From Macrocystis pyrifera (taxonomy: Eukaryota > Sar > Phaeophyceae > Laminariales > Laminariaceae), in contig JASSKH010000028.1 in assembly GCA_031763025.1 (NCBI GenBank), positions 1,860,001-1,924,000 on the forward strand: 64,000 nt of DNA, read 5' to 3'. Position 1 is the stretch's first letter, and each line of letters opens with the position of its first letter. Of this stretch, positions 31,637 through 44,297 are shown piece by piece. The position numbers were made by a program, and so were the translations under genes. The notes beneath the pieces are model-generated. The model saw only the letters and a program-made list of their open reading frames with translations, searched no databases and was not told where the DNA came from.

Positions 31637-34600
31637 TAGGTTGGATTTTTCTTTGCTACTCGTACCGCCAACTGCTGCGGCCGTTCGGTATGCATTTTGA
31701 TTTTTTTCCCTTCTTATCCTTACGAAAGAAGTACTACATAGTGGGTGGGTGACGAGCGTATTTTGGCCCACTCACTATTGCTCTTTTTACTTAGTTAAGT
31801 GTTCACCGGGATGCATAGTCCCCTTTTTCCTTCTCGTATCTTTCCCCTTGCACGTCCCTTTTGGCTCATGCTCGGGGTAAGTATGTATGTGTCTGAGCTT
31901 TGGCTTCCCATTTTATTTATTTATTTGGGATTCTTCTCCTTTTCTTTTTCTTTTTCTTGTTCTTTTTCGGTTTGGTTTTTTTCGTTGCTTCTCTTTCTTT
32001 ATGGTGTATTTTGGTTGCTGGCGTATGTATGTATGTTGTGTCGGCCGCACCTAGTGCGAAGGCATGGTATTACGTAGGCTATTAATGCATTACGGTGTGT
32101 TATCTCTGTGTCGTAGTCTGTGACCACAGAGCTCGTATCTTTCTAGGGTGAAGAATCAGCACGGACACTGGGCTTGCTGGATGTCGACGAGTAGAAGAAC
32201 GGTTTAATGTGAAGAACACACACACACACACATGATCGCGCTCGCTCCTACTCCTACTGCTGTACTACTACTACTACTGCCGTGCTTCGTACAACAACAA
32301 ACAGCAGAATATGATGCACTGCTGTGATTGGGTATATCTACTGAAGAACCCTTTGTGGAGACAACGCTACCGCTACAATACTACTTAATGTGTATTTTGC
32401 GATCCTCATCGCGTGTTTCGGTATTCGCAAAAATAATAACCCGGCAGTTGAAAATACGTCATCTGTCGAATGTGTAACAACACACAACAAAAAATGGGTT
32501 TTTTTTTCAGGTTTGGGAGGATACCGTAGGACGCCGGCGGCAAGCTCTTGCCCCCTAGAGCGTGCATCCACCTCAGTTATCATTTCGCCAACAAAACTAC
32601 TTCGCGGTACAGAGATATCTTGTCAATCTGCCGTTTACTTGTTGTAATAAACAACCGACACGTTTCGCTTTGGCCAAGAGAGCGTCGTCAGCTTTCTGAC
32701 TGATTGTTGGAGATCTCTCCCCGTTCATGTTTCGTTTTTCATTGGCCAGCAGTCTTGTATTTAGCCCTGCAACCCCAATTACACCTCAATGATATCGATC
32801 CCATTGCTGTGGTACTGGTGCGGGTACTCGTGCCGTCTTCGTGTGCTACTGCTGGATATATGTCCCCGCCGAGTACTATAACAAGTGGTACCGATAGTCA
32901 ACAAGTAGACGCTCTGCCTGAGCCAAACACAGCACTCTGGGGTTCCGTCTGTGCTAGTGCCGACTGGCCTCTCCCGTCACTCTCAACAACTTCACCTGCG
33001 ACTTCACAAAAAAAGAGACAAGCAAACTGGGAACAGCGCTCGAATGCTTTTCATCGAGGGCAATAACAATAAGAGTGGAACATGGCGCAATACTGCTGTG
33101 ACTTTACTGGCAAGGCAGTATCATAGCAGATGGTTGATGATTCCAATCTACCAGGTACCGATATTCGGATGCATACTGCTTGTTGTAACTTGGCTGTTTG
33201 ACGGCCGATGGATATCGATCTCAGGCAGAGGCGGCGCGGCCAGCTGTTTTAGGCAGATCCGCAATTTGTTCTCGCAATGCCGTTGCCCATCTGCACTTTG
33301 GCTCGCTCGTCGTTTGGACAGCTTAAATAGACCGAAATACTTACAATTGGTTACAAGTATGCTGCGGCGAGGCCCCGTTTGCCATTAATAGTAGTGTAGG
33401 ATCTTACTGGGATCCGCGTGCAGTTTATACGTATCGAACACAAGAAGTACGAAAAAGCGCGGAAAGAAAAAAATATCCCCGTCCCCTCTCATGTAATATT
33501 TTTCTGCCTGTTTGTAACACCTTGCACCGGTCATGAGAAAAAAAAAACAGCAGAGCTTCTCTCTTAGCCTGGTACGCCGCCCGTCCGTCTCGCGACCACC
33601 TCACCACCGATTCGGTCCGGGTAAAGATTTACTCCCTCTCTTGCCACAGTGAGCCTTTCATGAATATTTCCAAGTCGGCCTATTCAAATATCCGCTTAAC
33701 TACATCTCCGATTTAACATCTATCTGCGCAGCAGAATTCTATAGTCGCAATGTTTTTTTAAGAGAGAACCAAAAGAATAAACTCTTCTTAGGAACAGTGG
33801 TTGGTCGAGTGCGAAGAAGTGCTCGAGGTTGCGAAGAGCTTGTGGAGAAACCTGCACCTACAAGCGTATAACTGGCACCTGGTACGAGCTACCACCATGG
33901 CATACTCGAAGAGTTTGCACATCATTGGCATCCCCCACTTTCGTCAACAGGCCGACGGCCATTCGGAACCAACAACGGTGCTGGTGGTGGTGGTGATGGT
34001 GATGTTGTGGTGGCTTTTCCTAGTCGTCAGAGCAAGGAACATCGGCCAAAAATGCGTGACTCCTTGCAACTTTCGCCGCTTCGTCGGGCGGTTAACCTCT
34101 CTGCGGATCATGTCAATCAATGGTGGACGTCGTGCGCGAATGAGGGGCGCTCGCTCAGGACTGCTGCTGATGATAATGATGATGACGATGCTACCGGGTT
34201 GTCGTTCCATCTATTTCTCCCTCATCCAATAAGTAGAATATGCACCGTGTGTTCTTGGCGCCTGCCTCTCTTTTATAAGCTAATGACGAGGGGACACGTT
34301 CGGAACTTGACAAATTCCCGGTATGGCGCGTCCAACTACAATAACATAGGGATTGCTCAGAACTAAGAGATGCCTTGTTTTTTTCCCTCTACTCGTACAA
34401 AATTAAGGTGTCTTACTATATCGTCACACAAACAGGCGCGGTAGTACAAGCGCACCTTTCGAAAAAAAAGAAACAACTTGACCGACAGGAAAAGTGGGGC
34501 CAGGAAAAAAAAACACACACACACATTTTTCGACCGAAATGAAAAAAAATATAACCGATAGGAAAAATACGGCATGTTTCATCCGGTACCTACTGTACTT

Positions 34601-35230
34601 ACCGCAGTAGCCATTCCAACCAACACACCCTTCAACAACCCATCGACCTAGCAATTGCACGACCTGACAAATCAAATCTATGTACGTATAGCATCGGACT
34701 CGTGCATTCAAAAGTGCTCTGTCAAAATCATGACGCTGGGCAGCGCAGAGCAGCCCCGGCATCGGCTCAATGGAACAAACGCCATCCATGACCAGGAAGC
34801 GCAGGACCATGTTATTCTTACACGGCAACCAGACACACCGGCGAAGACCTAAATAGAGGAAACGTGGGGACTCCATGCAAACTTCAATAAATCCCTCGAT
34901 TCGCCATCGCCGCACCTCCCATTTTCGGTCCGCCCGAGCGTCATCAACAACCGCAGGGATCGCAAGAACGCAGCAGGAAAATTTGTCACTATCAATAGAA
35001 CTCAAACAAACACTTCACGGAAAGAGAGGAAGAGATAGGCAGCATGGGCGGAGGACGTGGCGACACATCGCGCCAAGCCTTGCGAGCGAACATCACCTCG
35101 TGGGTGACCTCCCAAAACGAGCAAAAAACAAAAAGTACAGACCAGTCCACGACAAGCGGGTGTACATACCCGCTTGCTACTGTATTTGTCGATGAGCTGT
35201 GGAGAAAAGGCGGCGGGCGCTTCTATAGTA
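31637..35230. other. Intergenic, no gene recognised
   Basis: It contains a T-rich tract (31930-32000), (CA)n at 32217-32232, CTACTA repeats near 32260 and CAT/GAT-type triplets near 34170. A minus-strand frame at 34424-35005 is fairly long (193 codons) but has no motif I can name and runs into A-rich sequence. One TACCAGGTA lies at 33149-33157. Confidence 0.4.
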
Positions 35231-35265
35231 CAAACGAAACGGAACAGGGCGGTGGGCATCATGGG

Positions 35266-35645
35266 AGGTCCACCGGAGTTTACGCTCCCAGCGTTTCCGA
35301 ACCCTTTCCGAATCGGTCCCCGAATGTCCTTCCGAATCGGTCCTCGAACCCGTCCCGCGGGAGACCAACCACGGAAAAAATTCATGTGGGTCCGGCCAAA
35401 CACAGAAACTCCTCTAGAGCACCCACAGAAGGCACACCGGAGTTCACGCTCCAAGCCCGGCAGACCGCTCACGGATCTGCCCCCGAATCTCTTTCCGAAC
35501 ATATCCCCGGATTATTTTCCTAATCCCTGTCCGAATCCGTCGCCGATCCCTGGCCGAATCAGTCCCCGAATCCGTCCCACGAGAAACCAACCACGGACAA
35601 TTTCGGGTGGACTCGGGCGAATATAGCTACTCCTCTAGGGCACCC
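35266..35645. repeat. Two ~190-bp tandem units with CCGAATC sub-repeats
   Basis: Both units run from CCGGAGTTYACGCTCC through repeated CCGAATC.GTCC words to a GAGA..CCAACCACGGA block and CTCCTCTAG.GCACCCA. They lie at 35266-35430 and 35440-35645. Non-coding although open in some frames. Confidence 0.7.
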
Positions 35646-35690
35646 AGACTACATTGAGCGCTTAAACGGATCGCAAAAAACAAACCAACG

Positions 35691-35723
<33 letters not shown>
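35691..35723. repeat. (CAGG)n microsatellite
   Basis: About eight GCAG/CAGG tetramers. A second array of the same motif lies at 39572-39611. Confidence 0.9.
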
Positions 35724-35919
35724 CAGACAGGTAGGCCGCACACCAAGACGGCTACAAACGTACCGCCAGCCCTGAGGGGGAATTCTACAGTACACCGCAT
35801 TTCACATCCAACTTGCCCTGCCTGCTTTCGCCAGTTCAGAGAAAAAAGGGGGACAACAAAAAACAACAAAATAACGACCACGACGGGTACACTCCACCAA
35901 ACACAGCGTTGTCCCTCAA

Positions 35920-36060
35920 CAGCCTTACCAAGGCGATGCCAATGAGAGAGTCCCCCTCCCCCCCCCCCTGGTCGATGAAAACCCGACCTGCTCCGCCCCG
36001 ACATTGTAGGGTTGCGCTGGTCTGTGGTCATACGACTACGGCCATGCATGATATCGAGTA
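35920..36060 (+). repeat. Repeat B, 3' fragment
   Basis: It matches the 3' end of repeat B (TTGTAGGGTTGCGCTGGTC, CATACGACTACGGCCATGCA, TGATATCGAG) and is followed by a C-rich tract CCCCTCCCCCCCCGCCCC, like other copies. The 5' part of the element is missing or diverged. Confidence 0.65.
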
Positions 36061-36489
36061 CACCCCTCCCCCCCCGCCCCGTCTCCCGCCCCCGCCTTGG
36101 CTGACATCACCATATGGGCAAGGAAGCGGCAGCGGCATCCATGTGCGTGCCTTCCTTCCGTACAGTCGGGGGTGTAGACGGGGTGGGAGGTCGAACGACT
36201 ATCGCGGACCCGACGAGGTTGTGGTCGGTGTTGTCAGGAAACGTCACGTTAGGCCCAATGGCCCAGCGCTGTCGCGGCGTTGGCATCTCGCGGATGTCGA
36301 TGATCCTCTGTGTGAGGATAGCAGGAAACGCAGGAAACGCAGGAAACGCGACGGAGGGATCAGGCGGGGAAGAGGGAAAAAAATCGAGCAGGCGGGCAGG
36401 CGAGCGGTGCGTGTCAGACGGTTGCCGCATACTCCAAAAAAAGTATGCAACTCTGTCCGAAAAAATTAAAAAACGCTACGCAACAATAC

Positions 36490-36600
36490 TATACCGGGGG
36501 ACCATAGTAAATAGGACCAAACATTGTTAGTAAAAATAGGTAAATATATAGGTATTTATGTATACCATAGGTCCTATTAACTATGGACCCCCGTAATATA
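36490..36600. mobile_element. Palindromic MITE (family M)
   Basis: About 107 bases that fold back on themselves, with ends ACCGGGGGACCATAGTAAAT and its near complement ending CCCCCGTAATA. The family consensus starts TTACGGGGG and shows TA target duplications. Other copies are listed below. Mobilised in trans by a TA-targeting DDE transposase if active (inference from TSD and TIR). Confidence 0.85.
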
Positions 36601-37014
36601 TTTGTACTTAGGCACAGAGAGGTGCTGCAACGCATGCAACTCCTGTCGAGGCAGCGTTTCGGCGCGTACAAATAAAACTCCTGCGAAATAAATATACACC
36701 ACCCATGCACACCCCACATGAGATGAACTCGCAGAATTCTGAGTGGGACACGGTTGTACAGTCTCAGCGATAAAAATAGACAAGAACGACCATACAAAAC
36801 AAAAAAAAAACACGCTGTCCAACGAAAAAAAACGCCCCATGGGATATCGAACAGTCTTTAGCGCGGACATCAGCAAACAGTCAAGCAATTGGTGCACGAA
36901 CAACGCGTAAACCTCAAACACTGGGCTTTCTCAGATCACAAGACCCCCACTGTCCCTCCCTCCCTCCCTCTCTCTCTCTCTCCTTTCCGCCCCCTTCTCC
37001 AAGTAGGATGCGAT

Positions 37015-37140
37015 GGTTGACGGCACTCTTGCCCGTTGATGGACAGCCGTCAAGGACAGCCGTCAAGGACAGACGTTAAGGACAGAAGTCAAGGAAATTC
37101 GTCAAGGACAGCCGTCAAAGACAGCCGTCAAGTAAATCCC
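37015..37140. repeat. Minisatellite, unit AAGGACAGCCGTC
   Basis: Seven or more imperfect copies of a 13-15 bp unit with variants ACGTT, AAGTC and ATTCGTC. It lies just past the 3' end of the host gene model. Confidence 0.75.
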
Positions 37141-37158
37141 CGACACCAAAACAGTACA

Positions 37159-37665
37159 TCAAGCGTAATAACGTCCAAACAGCCATTGACGGCCAAACTC
37201 TAGACCGTCAACCGACATATTTTCTTCTTCAAGAACGGGAAGGTCGCCGACACCGAACAACAACCATGGCGTTTCCGGAAAAATATGGTCGACAGAGAGC
37301 CATCCCAGAAAAAGTAATGCTCGACTGTACTGTAGCACCCTTGTTGCCGTTGTCGAAGAAGACGAGCGCGTCAAAAAACCGGTCGCACCCCGCGTGCAAA
37401 ACTCGATACTCTTTGAGGTAGTCACCCTATGGCGGGCACGCGTACCGCACCCCCCCACGACGTATAGACGCACCTCTTTCGCTCGACGCTGGCTGTGCAT
37501 CATGAGCGTGGGTGGCGGGTCTTGCCCCGCGCCGCCGTTCATGAGGGCCCAGTGGAGCTCTGGGGGCAGCGCCGTGTCTACGGGCTGGCCGTAGAGAACG
37601 TAGTTTGGGGGGCGGCCGATGATCCAGCCCTCGCGGCCTCCCAGACACTCTTTCGCTATCGTCAC
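37159..37665 (-). CDS. Host gene exon 11, with alternative read-through to a stop
   Basis: It starts after CTGCAG. Coding continues the module of exon 10 with GWIIGRPPNYVLYGQPVD and LPPELHWALMNGGAGQDPPP. A donor AAAGAG/GTGCGT at 37473 would end it at 37474. Alternatively the same frame stays open for 104 more codons to TGA at 37159-37161. That extension has no low-complexity bias and would give a natural C-terminus. I cannot decide between the two. Confidence 0.6.
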   Translation of the reverse strand: MTIAKECLGGREGWIIGRPPNYVLYGQPVDTALPPELHWALMNGGAGQDPPPTLMMHSQRRAKEVRLYVVGGCGTRARHRVTTSKSIEFCTRGATGFLTRSSSSTTATRVLQYSRALLFLGWLSVDHIFPETPWLLFGVGDLPVLEEENMSVDGLEFGRQWLFGRYYA

Positions 37666-39579
37666 CTGCAGCGCGCGCACGAGCGCGAGCCAAGTCGACA
37701 GAAAACGAAAGATCAGCGCGAGGAAAACCCTTTCAGTTTTCCCGAGAAAATCGTGTGCGGCCACGTCTTTCGGCCATCAGTACATCTAACATCACGAGGG
37801 AAATACTTTAGATTAGCCCGACAAGAAAATTGTGGGTCCCCGTGTCCCCGTGTTCCGGCTACGTACAACTATATTTTGATGCATATATACATATATATAT
37901 ATATATATATTTATACCCGGTATGTACCACGGGTACATACCGGGTACTTTCGAATATACGAGGCAAGCGTGCCATTCGTCGGGAGCAGTGGTGTCACGCT
38001 TCCACCGCTCCGAAAGCAACGACCCCAAAAAGTGTCGCGGAAGCCCTTAAGACACCCCACGCACGCGCCATTCCTGGAGGGACGAGACAGTGCCTCCGAT
38101 TCTTACAACTCCTACAAACCGTGTGACTCGGTGCAGCCCGTACCAGTCCTCCGATAACTCATACAGCTCCTACAATTCGCTCTATATCCCTGATACCTCA
38201 ACTCATACAGACGATTCCTGCACGTCACACCACCCCTACTGCTAATACAGCTCCCTACTAACGCCACCACCCATACAACTCCGGCAACCAAGATAACCCT
38301 TGCAACCCATGAAAACAACACCTGCCAATACAAAACCACACAACTCCTACAACTAACACCTGCTATAACGGGGGGCCATAGTAAATAGGACCAAATATTG
38401 TTAGAAAAAAATAGGTAAATATTATAGGTTTTTGTGTGTACCGTAGGTCCTATTTACTATGGTCCCCCGCAATAGTATAATTCATACAATCAACAAAACT
38501 CGTAAGACTCGTAAAATTCATACAACTCATACAACTCCTACATGAAAAAAGTGAGAAACCAAGCGAAATAGTGAGAACTCACGTCATCCTTTCCCTTGGT
38601 ATAAACCGGGGCGCCGTGACGGAAACCGACTAGCTCGTACGTACCGTTAGCCTGGAGCAGCACAACGCGCGGAGGAGGAAAGAAACGACGGGGACGAGGG
38701 AGGGGGCACGCGGTTTCTCGTCGCTCTTGAGTTATATGTTGGTTGGGCCGAGGGTTTTTCCACGGTTACGCTAGTCTGCTGAATCTGTGCCACTAAATTA
38801 GTTCCTCATTTTTGGTACTGATCCGTGTCCGTAAATCGGTTCCTCAATTCGGGCGATCGATTACCGATTCGACAAAAGTTCGGTTGCGCATGCGGTTGTT
38901 GCTCGTCGCTCTTAAGCTATTCGTTGGATGGTCGGAGGTCTATAAGCTGCACTCGTCATATCGGTCAGTTTGGTTCTTCTAATTTCGGGCGATTCCTGAT
39001 TGGAAACAAGTATAGGTTTGTCCACGCGGTTGGTTGTTTATTGCTCTACAATAGGTTGTCAATGCCTGGGCGTGTTCTGACAGTCTACTGGTCGGCGTTG
39101 GTCCATTGGTCGTTCCAGTTGGACGGTTCCTGATTGGACGAAAGCTACGGTAAGTCAGCTGCGGGTGGTTTGGCAGCGTTTTGGTGGTCCGTAACGTTCG
39201 ACCGGGAGTTTGCTTTCGGCTAGCGGTTGATCGGCTGAATTTCATAGATTACCATGGGCCGAGCAAGCGGCACGGTAACCGACGCCGGAAGGGTCGCAAG
39301 CCACAAAACAAAATCTGCCTTCGCAGAAGTCGAAACTCAAGTTTTAAGCGAACCTCGAGATCATTCGAAAAAAAAACAGGCTCGAACGTCCGGAAACACT
39401 CCTCATAAATAACAACTCACAGAATAAAACAAAACAAAAAAAGGATGTACGTGCCAGACAAACAACAAAAAATACCACTCTGTCCCGAAATATAGTAACC
39501 GTTTGTTTAGAAATCAGAGTAAAAAAGGTGCTTATAAAATGGGACAGAGTGGTAGAGCATAACGGTGCGTAGCACAGAT

Positions 39580-39610
<31 letters not shown>

Positions 39611-42600
39611 CGCAGCGCAGCATCCCTCTACGTACGTACGTGCCAAAACAAACGAGAAAAAATGAAAAAGAACGGTGTGCATCATAGACAGGCACGCAGG
39701 CGCAGCGCAGCATCCCTTCCTGTCACAATCATACCAAAAAAAAACCGGGGGAACAGAGTCGAGCAAACCAACCATCAACAGAGATACAGAGCGCGCGCAC
39801 ACACGCACACCCGAGAGCGCACACGCACCTCATTGGCTCCTGCTCCAAGCAACATGCACTCTGGCGGACAGCGCTCTACGTCCGGGCACGTGACCCTCAA
39901 GCGTCGCTTGCTGGAGCCGTCTAGCAGGCACAGGTAGACTTCCACCGTGCCCAGCAGAGAAATACCCGCCGCCTGCGGATGCCGCGAGAGATAGGAAAGT
40001 CGGCGAGCACCGACGAGAAGAGTTTACGTCAAGAGTCCACGTCTTGTAAACTACCTGGTGTTGTTGGAGGTTGTGTTTGCAAGATTCTAAATAATCCAAA
40101 CTCCTACACCAGAACGACATACCACGCACGTACTAACAATAATGGTAGATGGTCGCTACGAAAAACACGTTTGGAGTAAAAACGCGAGGACAAAAAAAAA
40201 TACCAGGTATAGTCTTCACTGATTTCTTCCGCCAAAAAACTGCAGGAAACATGAAGATATAATCAGACTCACATCACAAACAAGACTAAATGCACACAAA
40301 ACAAAACGACCATCTACGAACCAAAACAGAACGAACCACAACAACCCCAAACAAATCGAAAGGGCTTTCCTCACGCGGTGTCGCTTCCGCGTATCAAAGC
40401 GCTATACGTTGCCGATCAGCGATCAACAGCCCCCCACCCTCGACGACCCTCAGCTCTCAAAACCGAAGCAAAGTACGCACACGCACGCACGCACGCACGC
40501 GAAACGTGTTGAAAGCGAACACCGCTCAGACCCTGCAAGCACACGGACACCTCGCGCGCGCGGGGCACGAACCCATGCTGTCCAAGGAACACCGATACGC
40601 ATTCGGCGTTCAGATGAATATCACCTCCAAGGCCCTACACGGATGCCGCGCGGCGTGCGAGTCTCCCATCATACTGTGCACCAAACCTCCTTCAGAGTTT
40701 GCACGGACAGAACGCGGCGCACAAGAACCACAGTAAGAATCACCGTCGCCTCGATAACATATCGTACAGCGAACACCACCCAGGCCCTCTACACACGGGA
40801 CACCGAGCGGCCCATGATCACGAGCCTCTAAAGATGCAACAAAACGCTGCTGAGGCATTAACACACACAAGACGCCCCGCGGCGCACGAGGCTCTACTGT
40901 GCAAAGAACAGCGCCCAGATCCTACACAGGACAGAGCGCGGCGCACGGACACAAGCCGTCACCGTGCAACTAACACCTCTCAAGCGCCTTGCACACGCGG
41001 CCACCGAGCGAGGCACGAGCTCGGGTCTCTACCGTGCAACGAACACCCCCGAGGCCGTAGACGGACACGCCTGTACTGTGCAACGAACACCCCTGAGACC
41101 CTACACGCACACGCATCATCTGTGCAACGAACTCCGCTCTAGCCCCTGCATACACGAGCACGCCTCCACTGTGCAACGAGCACCGCTTAGGCACTCCACA
41201 CACGGACAACCTTCTACTACCCTATAACACTCATCACACTAGGGTGATAATATAACACACCCCCCTCGGACGATTTTCAAAGCTGGGTTTCTCTACAACG
41301 GGGAGGGCGTAGAGAGTACGACGAGGGATGGCTCTACGCAACCTTCTCGGACGAAATATTTCAAAAGCCACAATTTTCGTTGTGTGTGTGTGCCCCCCAT
41401 GTTTTGGAGGAAACCGGGTCTGAAAATGCGTTGAAGGGGGTGTGTTATCTTATCACCCAGTGTGATACGGTACGCAACGAACGCTGCTCATGTAGGCCCC
41501 TACACAGACACCGCGCGGCACACGAGCACAAATCTCTCACTACTGCCTCTTCGCAAGAGCAAGAGGGGCGCTCACCTCGGCAGCAGCGACGCCCCCGGGA
41601 GAGCAGCGAGAGTCCTTCGGAATCGCCCCGTCAACAGACCACCCCGTCCGCCCCACACTTCCCTCTTCGCCTGTAACGAGAGAGGGAAAAAGACGTGGAC
41701 ATGTAAAAAGAGGAAGGAGGAGGGTAAGGTTGAAAGGCTTGCATCGCACGCACCGAACGATTCGGGATCAAACCGGGTCGACATGCTCACGCGCCCCCGG
41801 GGTGTTATTATGTCTGTATAGCAATGGGGGCAACGGGATAAAATTGACACACACAGCACATACTTAATGTGCGGGGAGCATGGTGAGCTTGAGCTTTTGG
41901 TATCGTTCACCAATCCGACGGAGGATTAGAAAACGAAAACATTTCTTTTTTTTTTTAAACAAAAAAATGTGGTGAGCTTGCTTTACGTTTTGACCAATCC
42001 GACATGGGGTTGAAGAAACAAGAACAAAACAAAAAAAAAAAACGAAAAAACGTAAACCTAAACGAAAGAAAAGTTGTGAAAAAAAACGAAAACAAAACTC
42101 AGAATCGACTGCCCTCGGCTCTGCCAGTGAACGACCTAGTGCTTGCTTTCATCCCACTCGAATGAGAACGCCAAAACAGACGCCTTTTCTTCCAACGGCT
42201 CTTCTCTGCCAAGACCCTCGCCGACGCGACCCTAGCGGCTATCGTAGCGGGTTCGAAACGCTTTGTGCACACTTAAAAACGTTGGCTACTGTACATATAT
42301 GGTCAGGCTTGCTAACGCTTGGTAAGGCTGGCTAAGGTATGGTCAGGCCTGTCGACGCTTGGTAAGCGGTGCTACTGCGGCCCTACCGCCGGCCCTATCG
42401 CGGACCAAACGCTCTCTGACCCCGCTGTAACGCTTGATAACGCCGCCTTGACTCTTCATGATGCGGATCTAACGCCTTGCCATATTTCATACCAGGCATA
42501 TTGCTAACGCGGACCTACCGCTTGTTACACTCGGCGCCAACGCTTACTAACGCTTAATGCCGCACTGAGGGTTGTTAACGTGACCCTAACGCTTACTAGC

Positions 42601-44207
42601 GCTTTTGCCAACACAGGCCTAATACGGTGCTTGTGCGGCAGAAGCAGACAGGCACGTATACCACAGACAGACAAGACAAGACCAGACAAGACCAGACCAG
42701 ACCAGACAAGACAAAGACAAGAAAAGACAGAGACAAGACTAGACTAGACACGACAGGACTAAGGCAAGACAAGGCAAACGGGCGAGACAAACAGACAAAG
42801 CAAGCGGACACGACACAACAGGCCGACCAGACAAACAAGACCAGACACAAGACGGATGCACTCACCGTCATCTTGCGGAACTGCTCCGCCGTCTGCTCCA
42901 CGAGATCGTCCAGCTGCCCCCGCGCCCTAACCATCCTCTCCTTAAGGCCGCCCTTCTCGCCGCCACCGCTATTCCCAGCACAGACGCCCGTCGGCGGCGG
43001 CGTAATGTTTCCAGCCCCGTCTATCGCATTCCGCCGCAACAAAAAACTACAGCGCGATTCAGCGCACGGAGGCAAGAAAGGGCGGGAGATAGATGAGCGG
43101 TTATACAGGTGAGAGAGCTCTTGGCATGCCTTGACAGGTGAGAATCGTTGTCGTAGGGCGTACGTGTGATTTCGGGGAGGAGAGGGGGAAGAGACCGTCC
43201 GTGTCTTAATACCCCGCTGGAAATTCCGGGGCCCTTTGTCCTTGTTTCAGGAGGGGCGTGCCGGGGGGGGGGGGGGGGGGGGGGGGGGTCGGATTAAAAC
43301 GCACGAACTAAACCATGTCCTGTACCTGGCATTGCATATACTGCGGACAACGGGAAGGAATACAAGAACGTCCGCGGTCCTTGGTTTGCGATCTGTCGGT
43401 TTGTCGTGGTTGGTACAACAACAAAAAAAGGGCGGTCGAACGGCGAGAGGAGATAGATCCGCGTCTCCGGGTCTCCGGCTTTCAAAACCGGCTCGAGAAG
43501 GGCCCCAGCTATTCATGTATGCGTACAAGGTTTTCGCGGCATGCACGGCCCCGCTCCAGAAGCGATTCCATGGCACACACACCACTATGTCCACATATAC
43601 AAGGATTCTATGGATTAAACACTAAATTTAACACTACAAAGGGTCCGAAAATCTTGGTGCTACATAAATACTTGCATCTAAAGGCAATAATAGACGGCTT
43701 CGTTAAAACATCAACTCGGTTCTCCCTCGCAACAAAAAAAAAAAAACAACCTCCACCGTGGTAACCAAAAAATTATTAAAAAACAAACAAGCGAACAAAA
43801 AAACTACTGTACGAAATTTAACCAACCTGTTTTCTACGGTGATGACGACCTCCCCGTCCGCCGCATCGACGCTGATGCCGATGGCCGCCGACTCTGCCCC
43901 GGACGGCGTGAGCAGGTCCCCCTCGGCCGGCCTCGACAGGAGAGCCGCCATGACCGCGTACGTGTCACCGCCGGAGGAGGTCCGGCTTGACGCGCGGACG
44001 ATGTCCTGGCACACCTGTACATACAAAAAAAAAGCCAAAAATAGGAACGAAAAAAAAAACAAGAAATCAGAAAATGGAAAAACAGAATACACCAGGTGTT
44101 TACCAGGTAAGTAAATCAACGTCGGATAGGGCGGAAACGGTCTGGACGGCGAGGGCGGGAGCGGGGGGGAGTCAGCGAAGGAGAGCAGGAGGAGAAGGAG
44201 GAGAAGG

Positions 44208-44297
<90 letters not shown>

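Noticed and set aside
34424-35005. 193-codon minus-strand ORF
   Set aside because: No motif, ends in A/T-run translation, and no adjacent exon with matching phase.
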